64,000 bases of DNA, taken from Lederbergia galactosidilytica (GTDB lineage: Bacteria; Bacillota; Bacilli; Bacillales; Bacillaceae_C). The first letter of the stretch is position 1; every line of letters starts with the position of its first letter. Of this stretch, positions 35,197-43,178 are shown piece after piece. The notes beneath the pieces were generated by a model, which had not been told where the DNA came from, searched no databases, and saw only the letters and a list, made by a program, of their open reading frames with translations. Location: the NCBI RefSeq assembly GCF_017873565.1, contig NZ_JAGGKH010000015.1, positions 62,001 to 126,000 on the forward strand, in the 5' to 3' direction. Position numbers and translations under genes: made by a program.

Positions 35197-36165
35197 TTAC
35201 CATAGACTTTCTTGACCAATTTTTTTAGAGAAACGATTGACAGAGTAGATCAAAATTAAGCCAATAATTGATTTAAATAACCCAATTGCTGCGGCATACG
35301 AATAATTGGGAACAGCTGAAACAAGGCCAACCTTGTATACATACGTATCAATGATTTCAGAGCTTCTAAGGTTAAGCGGATTTTGTAATAATAAGGCTTT
35401 TTCAAAACCAATATTTAAAATGTTCCCCATATCTAATATAAGTAAAATGATTGTTATCGGTAATATCCCAGGTATATCAATATGCCAGATTCTTTGTAAT
35501 TTTGATGCCCCATCAATAATGGCAGCCTCATGAAGAGCTGGACTTACACTGGAGAGGGCAGCTAAATAAATAATGCAGCCAAAACCGACACTTTGCCAAA
35601 TACCTGACCATACATAGATTGATTTAAAATAACTAGCATTTCCCATAAAATGGATTGGTTCCATACCAATTAAGGTTAGCAAGCTATTAATCGGTCCCCT
35701 AGGTTCAAGAAAGACAAGGATAATTCCGACCATAACCACAACTGAAATAAAATGTGGTGCATAGGAAACCATTTGAACGGTCTTTTTAAATCGTTTCTTG
35801 CTTACATAATTTAAACTCAGTGCGAGTAAGATCGGGAAAGGAAAGCCGGCAATTAATTGATAAAAACTCAAGATAAGCGTGTTTTTTATCACCCGTAAAA
35901 ATTCATGTGATTTAAAAAATCGCTCAAAATGATCCAAACCAATCCAATCGCTTCCTAAAATACCTTGGACCGGATTAAAATTTTTAAAAGCAATGGTTGC
36001 GCCGTACATTGGAACATAATGAAAGACGATGATGTAAAGGAGTGGGAGAGAAAATAGAACATACAATTGCCAACTATTTTTCATTTTTCGAATGGGGGAT
36101 GTCTTTTGCCGTATCTTAGGAGTGATTTGCCCCTTTGTTTTTTCCAACAGTAGGGAATTTTTCAC
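35197..36165 (-). CDS. ABC sugar transporter permease of set 3 (LplB type)
   Basis: A 322-residue membrane protein with six predicted spans. The EAA loop is EAAIIDGASKLQRIWHIDIPG. It starts at GTG behind GGAGGAGATACACT. First gene of the four-gene set 3 operon, whose promoter contains a cre-like site instead of the palindrome found upstream of sets 1 and 2. It is very similar to the set 2 permease. Confidence 0.94.
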   Translation of the reverse strand: MKNSLLLEKTKGQITPKIRQKTSPIRKMKNSWQLYVLFSLPLLYIIVFHYVPMYGATIAFKNFNPVQGILGSDWIGLDHFERFFKSHEFLRVIKNTLILSFYQLIAGFPFPILLALSLNYVSKKRFKKTVQMVSYAPHFISVVVMVGIILVFLEPRGPINSLLTLIGMEPIHFMGNASYFKSIYVWSGIWQSVGFGCIIYLAALSSVSPALHEAAIIDGASKLQRIWHIDIPGILPITIILLILDMGNILNIGFEKALLLQNPLNLRSSEIIDTYVYKVGLVSAVPNYSYAAAIGLFKSIIGLILIYSVNRFSKKIGQESLW

Positions 36166-36211
36166 AGTGTATCTCCTCCTTTTAATCCCAAATGGGATTT
36201 ACCTGCAAAAT

Positions 36212-36240
36212 ATCTTACTTATTTAAGAAAGCGCATTCAA
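36212..36240 (-). promoter_or_regulatory. Promoter of ABC set 3 with overlapping cre-like site
   Basis: Read leftward: -35 TTGAAT (36240-36235), a 17-bp spacer and -10 TAAGAT (36217-36212). The sequence TGAATGCGCTTTCT (36239-36226) overlaps the -35 and spacer. It differs from the CcpA cre form TGAAAGCGCTTTCA at two positions. A small palindrome, AATCCC/GGGATT (36184-36199), lies in the leader. Confidence 0.65.
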
Positions 36241-36252
36241 ACATAAAAAAAG

Positions 36253-36544
36253 AAGGCTGGAACAAAAGTGTTTTCACTATAGAAAAAACGAACTACCAAG
36301 GTGCAACTAATCCGCATCGGAAATATACTTCGCTTTCCGCTGGCGGCTAGTGAGCTTCGGGCCAACAGGAAGTTGCGCTTTGAGCCTGCCGTCAGGGTGC
36401 CGCGGTTTTAGCTTTCCATCCTTAAGTCGCACTCCGAGATCTCACCGATGTCTTACCTTTCGCAGGGGTCTACCTATATTTCCTACGCTAAAGTAATATA
36501 TTGTTCGTTTATAGAGCTAAACAATTTAATTATGTCCCAGCCTT
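36253..36544. repeat. MITE-like repeat family R2, copy A (292 bp)
   Basis: Inverted termini AAGGCTGGAACA and TGTCCCAGCCTT. The interior includes GGCTAGTGAGCTTCGGGCCA, ACAGGAAGTTGCGCTTTGA and CGCGGTTTTAGC-like segments shared with copy B (42075-42476). A shortened copy C lies at 55186-55316. No open reading frame. Confidence 0.78.
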
Positions 36545-36586
36545 GAATGCAATTTATTTCTGCCATAAAATAGTTTCTCAGATTGC

Positions 36587-37459
36587 TTAAGCCTCATCCC
36601 AAAGTCTGCGGATATTCTCCATACCAATTTTGGAAGCTTCTCTACATTCTTCCATACCTTCAAATTCAAGGGTGATATTCCCATCGTAGCCAGAATCCTT
36701 AATAAGCTTCACGATTTGACGGATGTTGACATCACCTTGCCCAACAATCGAGCCTCTTAAATAATTGCCATTTGCCGAAGTAAACCACTCGCCACCACCT
36801 GGATGTTCATCAAAAGGACGGATATAGAAGTCCTTAAAATGGACAAGTGAAGCAAAAGGTAAATTTTTCTTTACTCCTACAATTGGATCTTCATCAACAC
36901 AGAGAAAGTTTCCGATATCAAGCGTTGTTTTGAAATTAGGGCGATCGACTTCTAATAATACTCGTTGCACGCGATCACTATGTTGTACACATTGGCCATG
37001 GTTCTCAATTGTCGTTGTAATCCCATATTGTGCTGCATAATCGGCAATTTGCCTACTACCTTCTACCATAAGATGTAAATTCTTCTCAAACCATTCAATC
37101 GTAATTTTTTCTGGTGGTAAAGTAAAGGCTGTGACGTCATGACGCATATGCTTAATGCCCATCCGATGTAGCAAATCCACATGCTCCTTGATTCTTGCTA
37201 CTTCTTGTTCAAACTCTTCTTCCGTTTCTTGGACAAAATTAGCTGGCATCGAGTAATTGGATAATTCAATTCCAACTTCCTTTGCTTTATCTCGGACGGC
37301 ATCCGCTAATTCAAGATTATCGACAAGTGTAAATCCATAAGGAACAATCTCCATATGCTTGCCACCATTATCTGCAATCCATTGAACAACATCGAGCACA
37401 TCCATTTCTCCCGCTTTAATCGCTTTTAATAAGCTGTATGTACTTAAACCGATTTTCAT
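36587..37459 (-). CDS. Sugar isomerase/epimerase-like TIM-barrel protein (AP endonuclease 2 family)
   Basis: A 290-residue xylose-isomerase-like TIM barrel. Probable metal ligands lie in TTIENHGQ, TTLDIGNFLCVDE, VHFKDFYI and TLEFEGME. Members isomerise or epimerise keto sugars or inosose derivatives; the specific substrate is not evident. The ATG at 37459 follows GGGAGAGAG. It starts 18 bp after the upstream GH29 gene, so the two form an operon, suggesting that it processes a product of that fucosidase or an unusual sugar released with it. Confidence 0.9.
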   Translation of the reverse strand: MKIGLSTYSLLKAIKAGEMDVLDVVQWIADNGGKHMEIVPYGFTLVDNLELADAVRDKAKEVGIELSNYSMPANFVQETEEEFEQEVARIKEHVDLLHRMGIKHMRHDVTAFTLPPEKITIEWFEKNLHLMVEGSRQIADYAAQYGITTTIENHGQCVQHSDRVQRVLLEVDRPNFKTTLDIGNFLCVDEDPIVGVKKNLPFASLVHFKDFYIRPFDEHPGGGEWFTSANGNYLRGSIVGQGDVNIRQIVKLIKDSGYDGNITLEFEGMEECREASKIGMENIRRLWDEA

Positions 37460-37477
37460 CTTTTTCTCTCTCCCTTA

Positions 37478-38755
37478 CTAATTAAATAGTTCTAGCTCAA
37501 TGACAGTATCTTTTTCATCTGGTAATCTAGCCCCTGAAAGTGTAATAAAAGCTCCACTTTCCGCATCAGAATAATCCGCTGCCATCCAAGGAGTAAATAC
37601 ATGTAATTCCGATCCATCAGCTAGTAATCTCGCTTTTTTAATTCTATCTTTTAGACCGGCAAAATAAATCGGTCCGATTCCTCGATCATAAACATGAGCA
37701 TATAATGTATTTCCCTTTTGCGTATAGCGTCCCCATTCTGGTTTCGGTAAATCAGCTGCTTTACACCCATAGATGCTCTCGCCATTTCGATCCATCCATT
37801 TTCCTACTTCTGCTAAAATCTCAATCGATTCTTCCGGAATAATCCCTTTCGCATCTGGACCTACATTCAAAAGTAAATTTCCATTTTTGCTGACACATTC
37901 GACAAGTGTACGGATAACTTGTTTCGCCGATTTATAATTTTGATCTTTTGCATGATAACCCCAATGATCATTTAATGTAATACAGGCTTCCCAAGGAACC
38001 TGCTCCCCCACTTCATTAAGAATACCTTGTGGTGGGATGATTTGCTCAGGTGAATAAAAATCGCCAGCATATATTTCAGGTTGGGCTGATTTTATATTCC
38101 CCCCTAGACGATTATCAATGATAATGTCGGGTTGTAATTCACGGACCATTTTCACTAATTCCGTTGCTTTCCACTTTTCCCCTGTCATATCATCATAAGA
38201 AAAATCAAACCACATAATATCGATTTTCCCATAGCGTGTTAATAATTCCTTAACCTGTCCATGCATATAGTCAAGATACTTATCAAAATCAATCTCTTTA
38301 TCCTTAAAATCGCTTTGGTCTCTCATGGGATGTTGGCGGTCACCAAATGCTGGATAATCATTGTGATACCAATCAATGATGGAAAAGTAGAATCCAACCT
38401 TTAGCCCCTCTTCCCGAAATGCCTCCACATACTCTTTCACTAAGTCTCTTTTCGCCAATGTATTGGTAGCTTTGTAGTCTGTAAGTTGACTATCAAACAA
38501 GCAAAAGCCATCATGATGCTTCGTTGTTAAAACTGCATATTTCTGGCCAGCTGCTTTCGCCACCTTTGCCCAGTCTTTTGGGTTGTAATGCGTGGGATTG
38601 AATTCTTCAAAATATGGTTGATATTCTTGGTTACTTATCTTTTCAAAACTGCGCACCCACTCTCCTCGAGCTGGAATCGCATACAGACCCCAATGAATAA
38701 ATAAACCAAAGCGGTCCTCTAAAAACCATTTTGTTCTTTGATCCCGATCGTTCAA
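37478..38755 (-). CDS. GH29 alpha-L-fucosidase (425 aa), cytoplasmic
   Basis: A GH29 enzyme: DRFGLFIHWGLYAIPARGEW near 14-33, TKHHDGF at 78-84 and DIMWFDFSYDD with the expected nucleophile Asp184. The TTG at 38755 is preferred because AGAGGTG lies in front of it and overlaps a GTG alternative three codons upstream. No signal peptide. It is the first gene of a two-gene operon with the isomerase-like gene and has a promoter with the locus operator at 38,815-38,828. It is probably a paralogue of the set 3 GH29 enzyme. Confidence 0.95.
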   Translation of the reverse strand: MNDRDQRTKWFLEDRFGLFIHWGLYAIPARGEWVRSFEKISNQEYQPYFEEFNPTHYNPKDWAKVAKAAGQKYAVLTTKHHDGFCLFDSQLTDYKATNTLAKRDLVKEYVEAFREEGLKVGFYFSIIDWYHNDYPAFGDRQHPMRDQSDFKDKEIDFDKYLDYMHGQVKELLTRYGKIDIMWFDFSYDDMTGEKWKATELVKMVRELQPDIIIDNRLGGNIKSAQPEIYAGDFYSPEQIIPPQGILNEVGEQVPWEACITLNDHWGYHAKDQNYKSAKQVIRTLVECVSKNGNLLLNVGPDAKGIIPEESIEILAEVGKWMDRNGESIYGCKAADLPKPEWGRYTQKGNTLYAHVYDRGIGPIYFAGLKDRIKKARLLADGSELHVFTPWMAADYSDAESGAFITLSGARLPDEKDTVIELELFN

Positions 38756-38814
38756 ATTAGTCACCTCTTCTGGTATTATTTTAGAAAGGGCTTACAACGG
38801 GTCACTGTTGATTT

Positions 38815-38859
38815 TGTTACCGATAATATTAAACTAACACCACTGATTATAACTGTCAA
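38815..38859 (-). promoter_or_regulatory. Promoter and operator of the GH29/isomerase operon
   Basis: Read leftward: -35 TTGACA (38859-38854), a 17-bp spacer and a weak -10 TAGTTT (38836-38831). The operator TATTATCGGTAACA (38828-38815) follows. It matches TGATAYCGGTAACA at all but two positions. Confidence 0.75.
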
Positions 38860-38912
38860 TCTATTTCCGAAGTTTCCGTTCGACAAGTTTCTATTCATCT
38901 CTAAAATAGAAC

Positions 38913-38939
38913 AAAAAAATTGTGAGAAGAATCTCACAA
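38913..38939 (-). terminator. Intrinsic terminator upstream of the GH29 operon
   Basis: TTGTGAGA (38920-38927) pairs perfectly with TCTCACAA (38932-38939). Read leftward it is followed by seven T. It would insulate the GH29 promoter from read-through. Confidence 0.82.
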
Positions 38940-39089
38940 CTAAGTAAGGAAAAGTATGAAGCAATGTTCCTTGTAATAAGAGGTGTTGAGCGAGCCATTC
39001 ACTTTCATGACTGTAGTGGACATTCCATTCTTTTTACTCATTATATTACGAATAGAAACTCTCTAGTGTAGCTCCACGCCTTTTCCACC

Positions 39090-39124
39090 AAAAAGAGCTA
39101 GCAAGACGATTCTTTTGCTAACTC
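39090..39124 (-). terminator. Intrinsic terminator after the orphan solute-binding gene
   Basis: GAGCTAGCAA (39095-39104) pairs with TTGCTAACTC (39115-39124). Read leftward it is followed by TTTTTGG. Confidence 0.8.
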
Positions 39125-39158
39125 AAAGATAAACTGTATTTTCTACTTTTTAATCGCT

Positions 39159-40490
39159 TTACTTTCCTTTAGCTTCTTCAATACGAATCTCCGCTTCTTC
39201 AGCCGTCACTCTTAAAAACTCTTGAATATCTATTCCACTTTCGCTGTATTCCTCAAGATCAAAAAGCACATATTGGTCCCAAGTACTTTTTATTTCAGGT
39301 GGGTCTGCTGGTATATTCTGAAATAACGCTTTCGTATTTTTATCAACCAACAGCTCGTTTTCAGCACCAAATTGGTCGACAATCTCATCTGCCTTTACTG
39401 CTGAAGGTGTGCCAATTCGAGATAGAGTTAATTGATACTCTTTCGATACCCCTTCCAAAATAAATTGAAGGGCTGCCTCCTTTTGTTCACTATGCTGATT
39501 AATGACCCATGGTTGAATTCCTCGCGGTGATGGGCCAATTCCAGGCATCTCTGACCATGTTGGAACAGGAGCGATATCAATATTTTTCAAGTACTCTTTC
39601 TCCTTTTCCGCATCCTCTCCGCCCCATTGAGCGAGAAAACCATGCCAGCCAACTTTCATTGCCGTTGTTTTATTGGCGAAGCTACACTCTTCACTCTGAT
39701 TTTCTTGATTATGATAATAACGTTCCATCAATTCCATATACTTTGTGAATTTACTATCTGTTACTAATAATACTTCTCCTGTTTCCGGATCTGTCATATT
39801 GGCTGATAGCTCCCATAAAGGAGTTTGTTCCATATCTAGCATCTCAAGACCACAAAAATCAGTTCCATTTCGACTTCCCGTCAAATTAGTCGCAAGCTCC
39901 AATGCTTCATCCCATGTCATGCTTTCATCAGGATTAGGATATTCGTGTCCAAAAAGATCGAACACCTCTTTATTATAATAAAGACCGATCGCCCCGACCT
40001 CTTGTGGAATTCCTACAAGTCTTCTCTCTTTGTCCCTTGAACGAATTTCATCTAATGTTAATGGGTCAAGATAACTTAAATCAACACCATATTCTTCTAA
40101 AATATCCTCCAACGGAAAAACCGAATCCAGTTCTTCAAGCGGCTGTTGCCCGGTAAAAGCTAATAAAACGTCCGGTACTGTGTTAGATGCATACAATTCC
40201 TCTAATCCCTCTACCGAACCATCCCAATCAATATGTTCTAATGTCATATGAGGAAGATGTTCTTCCACATAATCTCCGACACGTGTCATAAAGTAATCTT
40301 GTCCCCAAGGAGTAGCAATTTTTAAGGTGACCTCCTCATTAGAAAATTCCTTTACACTTATATTTTTATCTTTCTCTGATACATTGGATGTTTCAGCTTT
40401 CTCATTCGTTTCTGCCTGCGAGCAGGCTACCAATAAGGATAATAGGCCCCAAAATATGATGGTGAAAATAAGATATCTTTGTAAATTCAT
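39159..40490 (-). CDS. Orphan extracellular solute-binding lipoprotein (family 1)
   Basis: A 443-residue lipoprotein; the signal peptide ends in the lipobox LLVAC. It differs from the other five binding proteins: it lacks the DPNGNGKADE calcium loop and has the classic family 1 pattern, including RLVGIPQEVGAIGLYYNKEVFD and PDESMTWDEALELA. The ATG follows AGGGGGAATCCG. No permease gene is adjacent. It is transcribed divergently from the LacI-family regulator and sits behind a copy of the locus operator. It could feed one of the other permease pairs or act as a sensor; both ideas are inference. Confidence 0.93.
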   Translation of the reverse strand: MNLQRYLIFTIIFWGLLSLLVACSQAETNEKAETSNVSEKDKNISVKEFSNEEVTLKIATPWGQDYFMTRVGDYVEEHLPHMTLEHIDWDGSVEGLEELYASNTVPDVLLAFTGQQPLEELDSVFPLEDILEEYGVDLSYLDPLTLDEIRSRDKERRLVGIPQEVGAIGLYYNKEVFDLFGHEYPNPDESMTWDEALELATNLTGSRNGTDFCGLEMLDMEQTPLWELSANMTDPETGEVLLVTDSKFTKYMELMERYYHNQENQSEECSFANKTTAMKVGWHGFLAQWGGEDAEKEKEYLKNIDIAPVPTWSEMPGIGPSPRGIQPWVINQHSEQKEAALQFILEGVSKEYQLTLSRIGTPSAVKADEIVDQFGAENELLVDKNTKALFQNIPADPPEIKSTWDQYVLFDLEEYSESGIDIQEFLRVTAEEAEIRIEEAKGK

Positions 40491-40510
40491 CGGATTCCCC
40501 CTAAAGTTTA

Positions 40511-40524
40511 GTAAAACGCTTACA
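40511..40524. promoter_or_regulatory. cre-like site in the leader of the orphan solute-binding gene
   Basis: GTAAAACGCTTACA matches the CcpA cre consensus at about 12 of 14 positions. It lies 20 bp upstream of the start codon, downstream of the promoter, where a bound CcpA would block transcription. Confidence 0.5.
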
Positions 40525-40581
40525 TTCCCTTTAGCACGCTTTGAAGTACGGACCTCCCTTCTAAAAAAATGGTAAAAATTG

Positions 40582-40623
40582 GTTTTTCGGTAACAATATA
40601 TAACATTCTGTTTATTTTGTCAA
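40582..40623 (-). promoter_or_regulatory. Promoter and operator of the orphan solute-binding gene
   Basis: Read leftward: -35 TTGACA (40623-40618), a 17-bp spacer and -10 TATATT (40600-40595), followed directly by TGTTACCGAAAAAC (40595-40582). The top strand reads GTTTTTCGGTAACA, sharing the CGGTAACA half with the other operators. Confidence 0.75.
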
Positions 40624-40694
40624 TTTATTCTTGTACGTTAATTTTCTTGCATTTTTGAAAAATAGAGCTTTTAAAAAGAATCCATACTGAAAAA

Positions 40695-40715
40695 GGTAAA
40701 GATTTACCGTATAAT
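40695..40715 (+). promoter_or_regulatory. Promoter of the LacI-family gene with internal palindrome
   Basis: A TATAAT -10 (40710-40715) lies about 45 bp before the start codon, with a weak -35 CTGAAA 17 bp upstream. The perfect palindrome GGTAAAGATTTACC (40695-40708) occupies the spacer and could be an autoregulatory site, though it does not match the CG-centred operators. Confidence 0.5.
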
Positions 40716-40760
40716 AAAAATAATACATGCTTTTAAAGGCTCAAAGGGGGATCAGATCAT

Positions 40761-41780
40761 TTGGTCACAATTTATGATATAGCAAAAAAAGCCAATGTCT
40801 CAGCAATGACCGTTTCTCGTGTGATAAACAATTCTGGGAGCATTAGCCAAAAAACGCGGAAAAAAGTGGAGGCTGTTATAGAGGAGTTGGGCTATATTCC
40901 GAATAGCTCCGCAAGAAGTTTAACCTCTAAAAAGAGTAAAATACTCTCCTTAATGGTGACAGATATAACCAATCCATTCTTTACGAATATTGCCAGAGGT
41001 GCAGAGGATAAAGCCATGCAAATGGGCTACCAGCTTATGCTTTGTAATAGTGATGAAAATGTAGAAAAGGAATCCAAATACATCGATATGTTAATCTCAA
41101 CGGGGACTGATGGAGTTTTAGCAGCTCCTGCGAATGACTCTTCGAAGAAAAACTTACAAAAACTGGCGAAATATAAAATCCCCTATGTCTTGATCGACCG
41201 ATATATTGAGGATTTAGCCTGTGACCAAGTTTTAAGTGATAATGAGATGACTACAAAGAGATTGTTGGAGCATTTAATTAAACAAGGACACAAAAAAATA
41301 GCGATTGTGAATGCCCCTTTAGATATTGCGACAGCAAAAGAGCGGCATCATGCCTATCTTGATACATTGGCCCTCCATGAATTACCGATGAATGAAAATT
41401 GGATCTATCAAAGTCACTTTTTACAAGACAGCGATATTTCTGATACCATCAAAAAGATGCTTGCTTTACCTGAAACAGAACGTCCGACAGCCATTTTCGC
41501 AACTAGTAACTTTATCGGCATGAATGCGGTGAAGTATTTAAAAGAAAATGAAGTTAAAGTACCAGAAGATATCGCTGTTGTTTGTTATGATAGTATTCCT
41601 AACTATTTTGGAAATGAACCTTTTTTAACCTCTGCAGAGCAACCATCTTATAACTTCGGTTATTTCGGTGCCCAATTATTAATTGAGCGGGTTGAAAACA
41701 CAGCTCCTGCTACACCTCGGAAGATTGTTCTACCTTCAGAACTTCATCTAGGTGCCTCCTCCCTTTTTAAAAGAAAATAA
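40761..41780 (+). CDS. LacI-family transcriptional regulator
   Basis: A 339-residue regulator. The N-terminal helix-turn-helix begins TIYDIAKKANVSAMTVSRV and the hinge helix is NSSARSLTSKKS. A periplasmic-binding-protein-like effector domain follows (LMVTDITNPFFTNIARGAED onwards). It starts at TTG 40761 behind AAAGGGGGATC. It is the only LacI protein in the window. It is divergent from the orphan binding protein, and six CG-centred palindromes typical of LacI operators occur at promoters of the locus. The effector is probably L-fucose or a catabolite. Expected mode is repression released by sugar. Confidence 0.95.
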   Translation: MVTIYDIAKKANVSAMTVSRVINNSGSISQKTRKKVEAVIEELGYIPNSSARSLTSKKSKILSLMVTDITNPFFTNIARGAEDKAMQMGYQLMLCNSDENVEKESKYIDMLISTGTDGVLAAPANDSSKKNLQKLAKYKIPYVLIDRYIEDLACDQVLSDNEMTTKRLLEHLIKQGHKKIAIVNAPLDIATAKERHHAYLDTLALHELPMNENWIYQSHFLQDSDISDTIKKMLALPETERPTAIFATSNFIGMNAVKYLKENEVKVPEDIAVVCYDSIPNYFGNEPFLTSAEQPSYNFGYFGAQLLIERVENTAPATPRKIVLPSELHLGASSLFKRK

Positions 41781-42497
41781 TAAGGCATTGTTTTTAAGAG
41801 ATGAAGCACTGAGGGTCCATTTAAACAAGTTTTTTAAAGCTATCACAAAAGTCAAAAATGTTAAAAAGGCTTCTAGCGTAGGCTTAGAAGTGATAAGGTA
41901 TTGCGACACTATTGTAAACGAAACAAATAGGATATTGCGTTATGAACTACTGCTAGATGGGCGCGACTAACCTTTTCTCCTTCTTAAGCCAATGGGTCTT
42001 CAACTAATGCTATTCCGGTGTTTTTGGCGATTTGCTTAGATTAAGTAACTTTATTCTGGTGTTTAAAATGAAAAGAGGCTGGGACAAAAGTGTTTTCACC
42101 AAAGATAAACTGAAATACTAAATGCATATAATCTGCTCCAGAAATATACTTCATTTTCTGCGGGGGGCTAGTGAGCTTCGGGCCAGCAGGAAGTGGGTCA
42201 TGAAGGCGTTGCGACATACAAAAGCGTACGAGTGTAGGTGAAGCAACAGGAAGTTGCGCTTTGAAGCTGCCGGCGGGATGGCGCGGTTTTAGCCTTACAT
42301 CCTTAAGTCCCACGCTTGGATTTCATCGATGCCTTTTCGACGAATTTCTAGTGTCATCGTTGATCACAGGACATGACCGTTACTGCCAATCTCCTACAAG
42401 AGTCTACGTATTTCTTACGCTATGTCAATGCAGCATTCGTCTTAGTTGCTTAACATTTTAATTATGTTCTAGCCTCTCCAAACAAAATAGAGATCGT
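41781..42497. other. Intergenic region between lacI-type gene and modB
   Basis: A 717-bp gap dominated by MITE-like repeat R2 copy B (42075-42476). A short open frame at 41752-41970 has no start signal or recognisable similarity and is not called as a gene. Confidence 0.55.
42075..42476. repeat. MITE-like repeat family R2, copy B (402 bp)
   Basis: Inverted termini GAGGCTGGGACA and TGTTCTAGCCTC. It is longer than copy A because of an insert of about 60 bp near 42,200 (GTGGGTCATGAAGGCGTTGC onwards) and of extra sequence near 42,340-42,390 (TCATCGTTGATCACAGGACA). Core segments such as GGCTAGTGAGCTTCGGGCCA are the same as in copy A. Confidence 0.78.
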
Positions 42498-43178
42498 TTA
42501 AGTCCGCTTACGCTGAACAAGCAAAAGCATTAAGAAAGAGATTATGATGATTGTCGCTACCCATAACCATGCCATTTCCATCTGACCAGAATCAATTGCC
42601 AAATAAATCGCGGTTGGAATAGTCTGTGTTTCCCCAGGAATATTACCCGCAAACATTAATGTCGCGCCAAATTCTCCTATTGCCCTTGCAAAACTAAGAA
42701 TACTTCCAGTTAAAAGAGACCTAAAGGCTAATGGAATGGAAATGAAGACAAGTGTTTTCCATTCGTTTGCTCCATCGACCTTAGCAGCATTCTCAATATC
42801 TAAATCAACATCTTGAAAGCCAGACTTCGCTGTTTGATACATCAATGGGAAAGAAACGACCGCTGAAGCAATAACTGCTGCCCACCATGTGAAGATAATT
42901 GGCTGTTTAAAAAGCCATTCGATCCATTGTCCTAGGTAACTATTCTTCCCAAAGAATACGATAAGCAAGAAACCTACGACCGTCGGTGGTAACACCATGG
43001 GTAGAATGAAGATTGTCTCTAACAGCGTTTTTCCTTTAAACTTCCTTCTTGCCATCCAACGTCCAACAAAAAGACCTGTTCCAATTACAATACAAGTTGC
43101 AATAAAAGCAATTTTTATTGATAGCCAAATGGGTGTCCAAAATTCGTCTGCTCCTATGTTACTCCATAATGAATCCAT
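42498..43178 (-). CDS. modB: Molybdate ABC transporter permease
   Basis: About 226 residues with five to six predicted spans and the EAA-type loop ENAAKVDGANEWKTLVFISIP. FARAIGEFGATLMFAGNIPGETQTIP is characteristic of ModB. It imports molybdate with ModA and an ATPase. The ATG at 43178 lies within the end of modA (about 20 bp overlap), indicating coupling. No modC is present here, so the ATPase must come from elsewhere in the genome. Confidence 0.94.
   Translation of the reverse strand: MDSLWSNIGADEFWTPIWLSIKIAFIATCIVIGTGLFVGRWMARRKFKGKTLLETIFILPMVLPPTVVGFLLIVFFGKNSYLGQWIEWLFKQPIIFTWWAAVIASAVVSFPLMYQTAKSGFQDVDLDIENAAKVDGANEWKTLVFISIPLAFRSLLTGSILSFARAIGEFGATLMFAGNIPGETQTIPTAIYLAIDSGQMEMAWLWVATIIIISFLMLLLVQRKRT

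Larger units (their letters stand above)
36166..36586. other. Intergenic region between the isomerase gene and ABC set 3
   Basis: A 421-bp gap. It holds the set 3 promoter with cre-like site and MITE-like repeat R2 copy A (36253-36544). No gene was found. Confidence 0.6.
38756..39158. other. Intergenic region between the orphan lipoprotein gene and the GH29 operon
   Basis: A 403-bp gap. It holds two leftward terminators (39095-39124 and 38920-38939) and the GH29 promoter/operator (38815-38859). No gene was found. Confidence 0.65.

Noticed and set aside
41752-41970. Open frame of 72 codons overlapping the end of the LacI gene
   Set aside because: No ribosome binding site and no similarity seen; it looks like chance reading of the 3' region.
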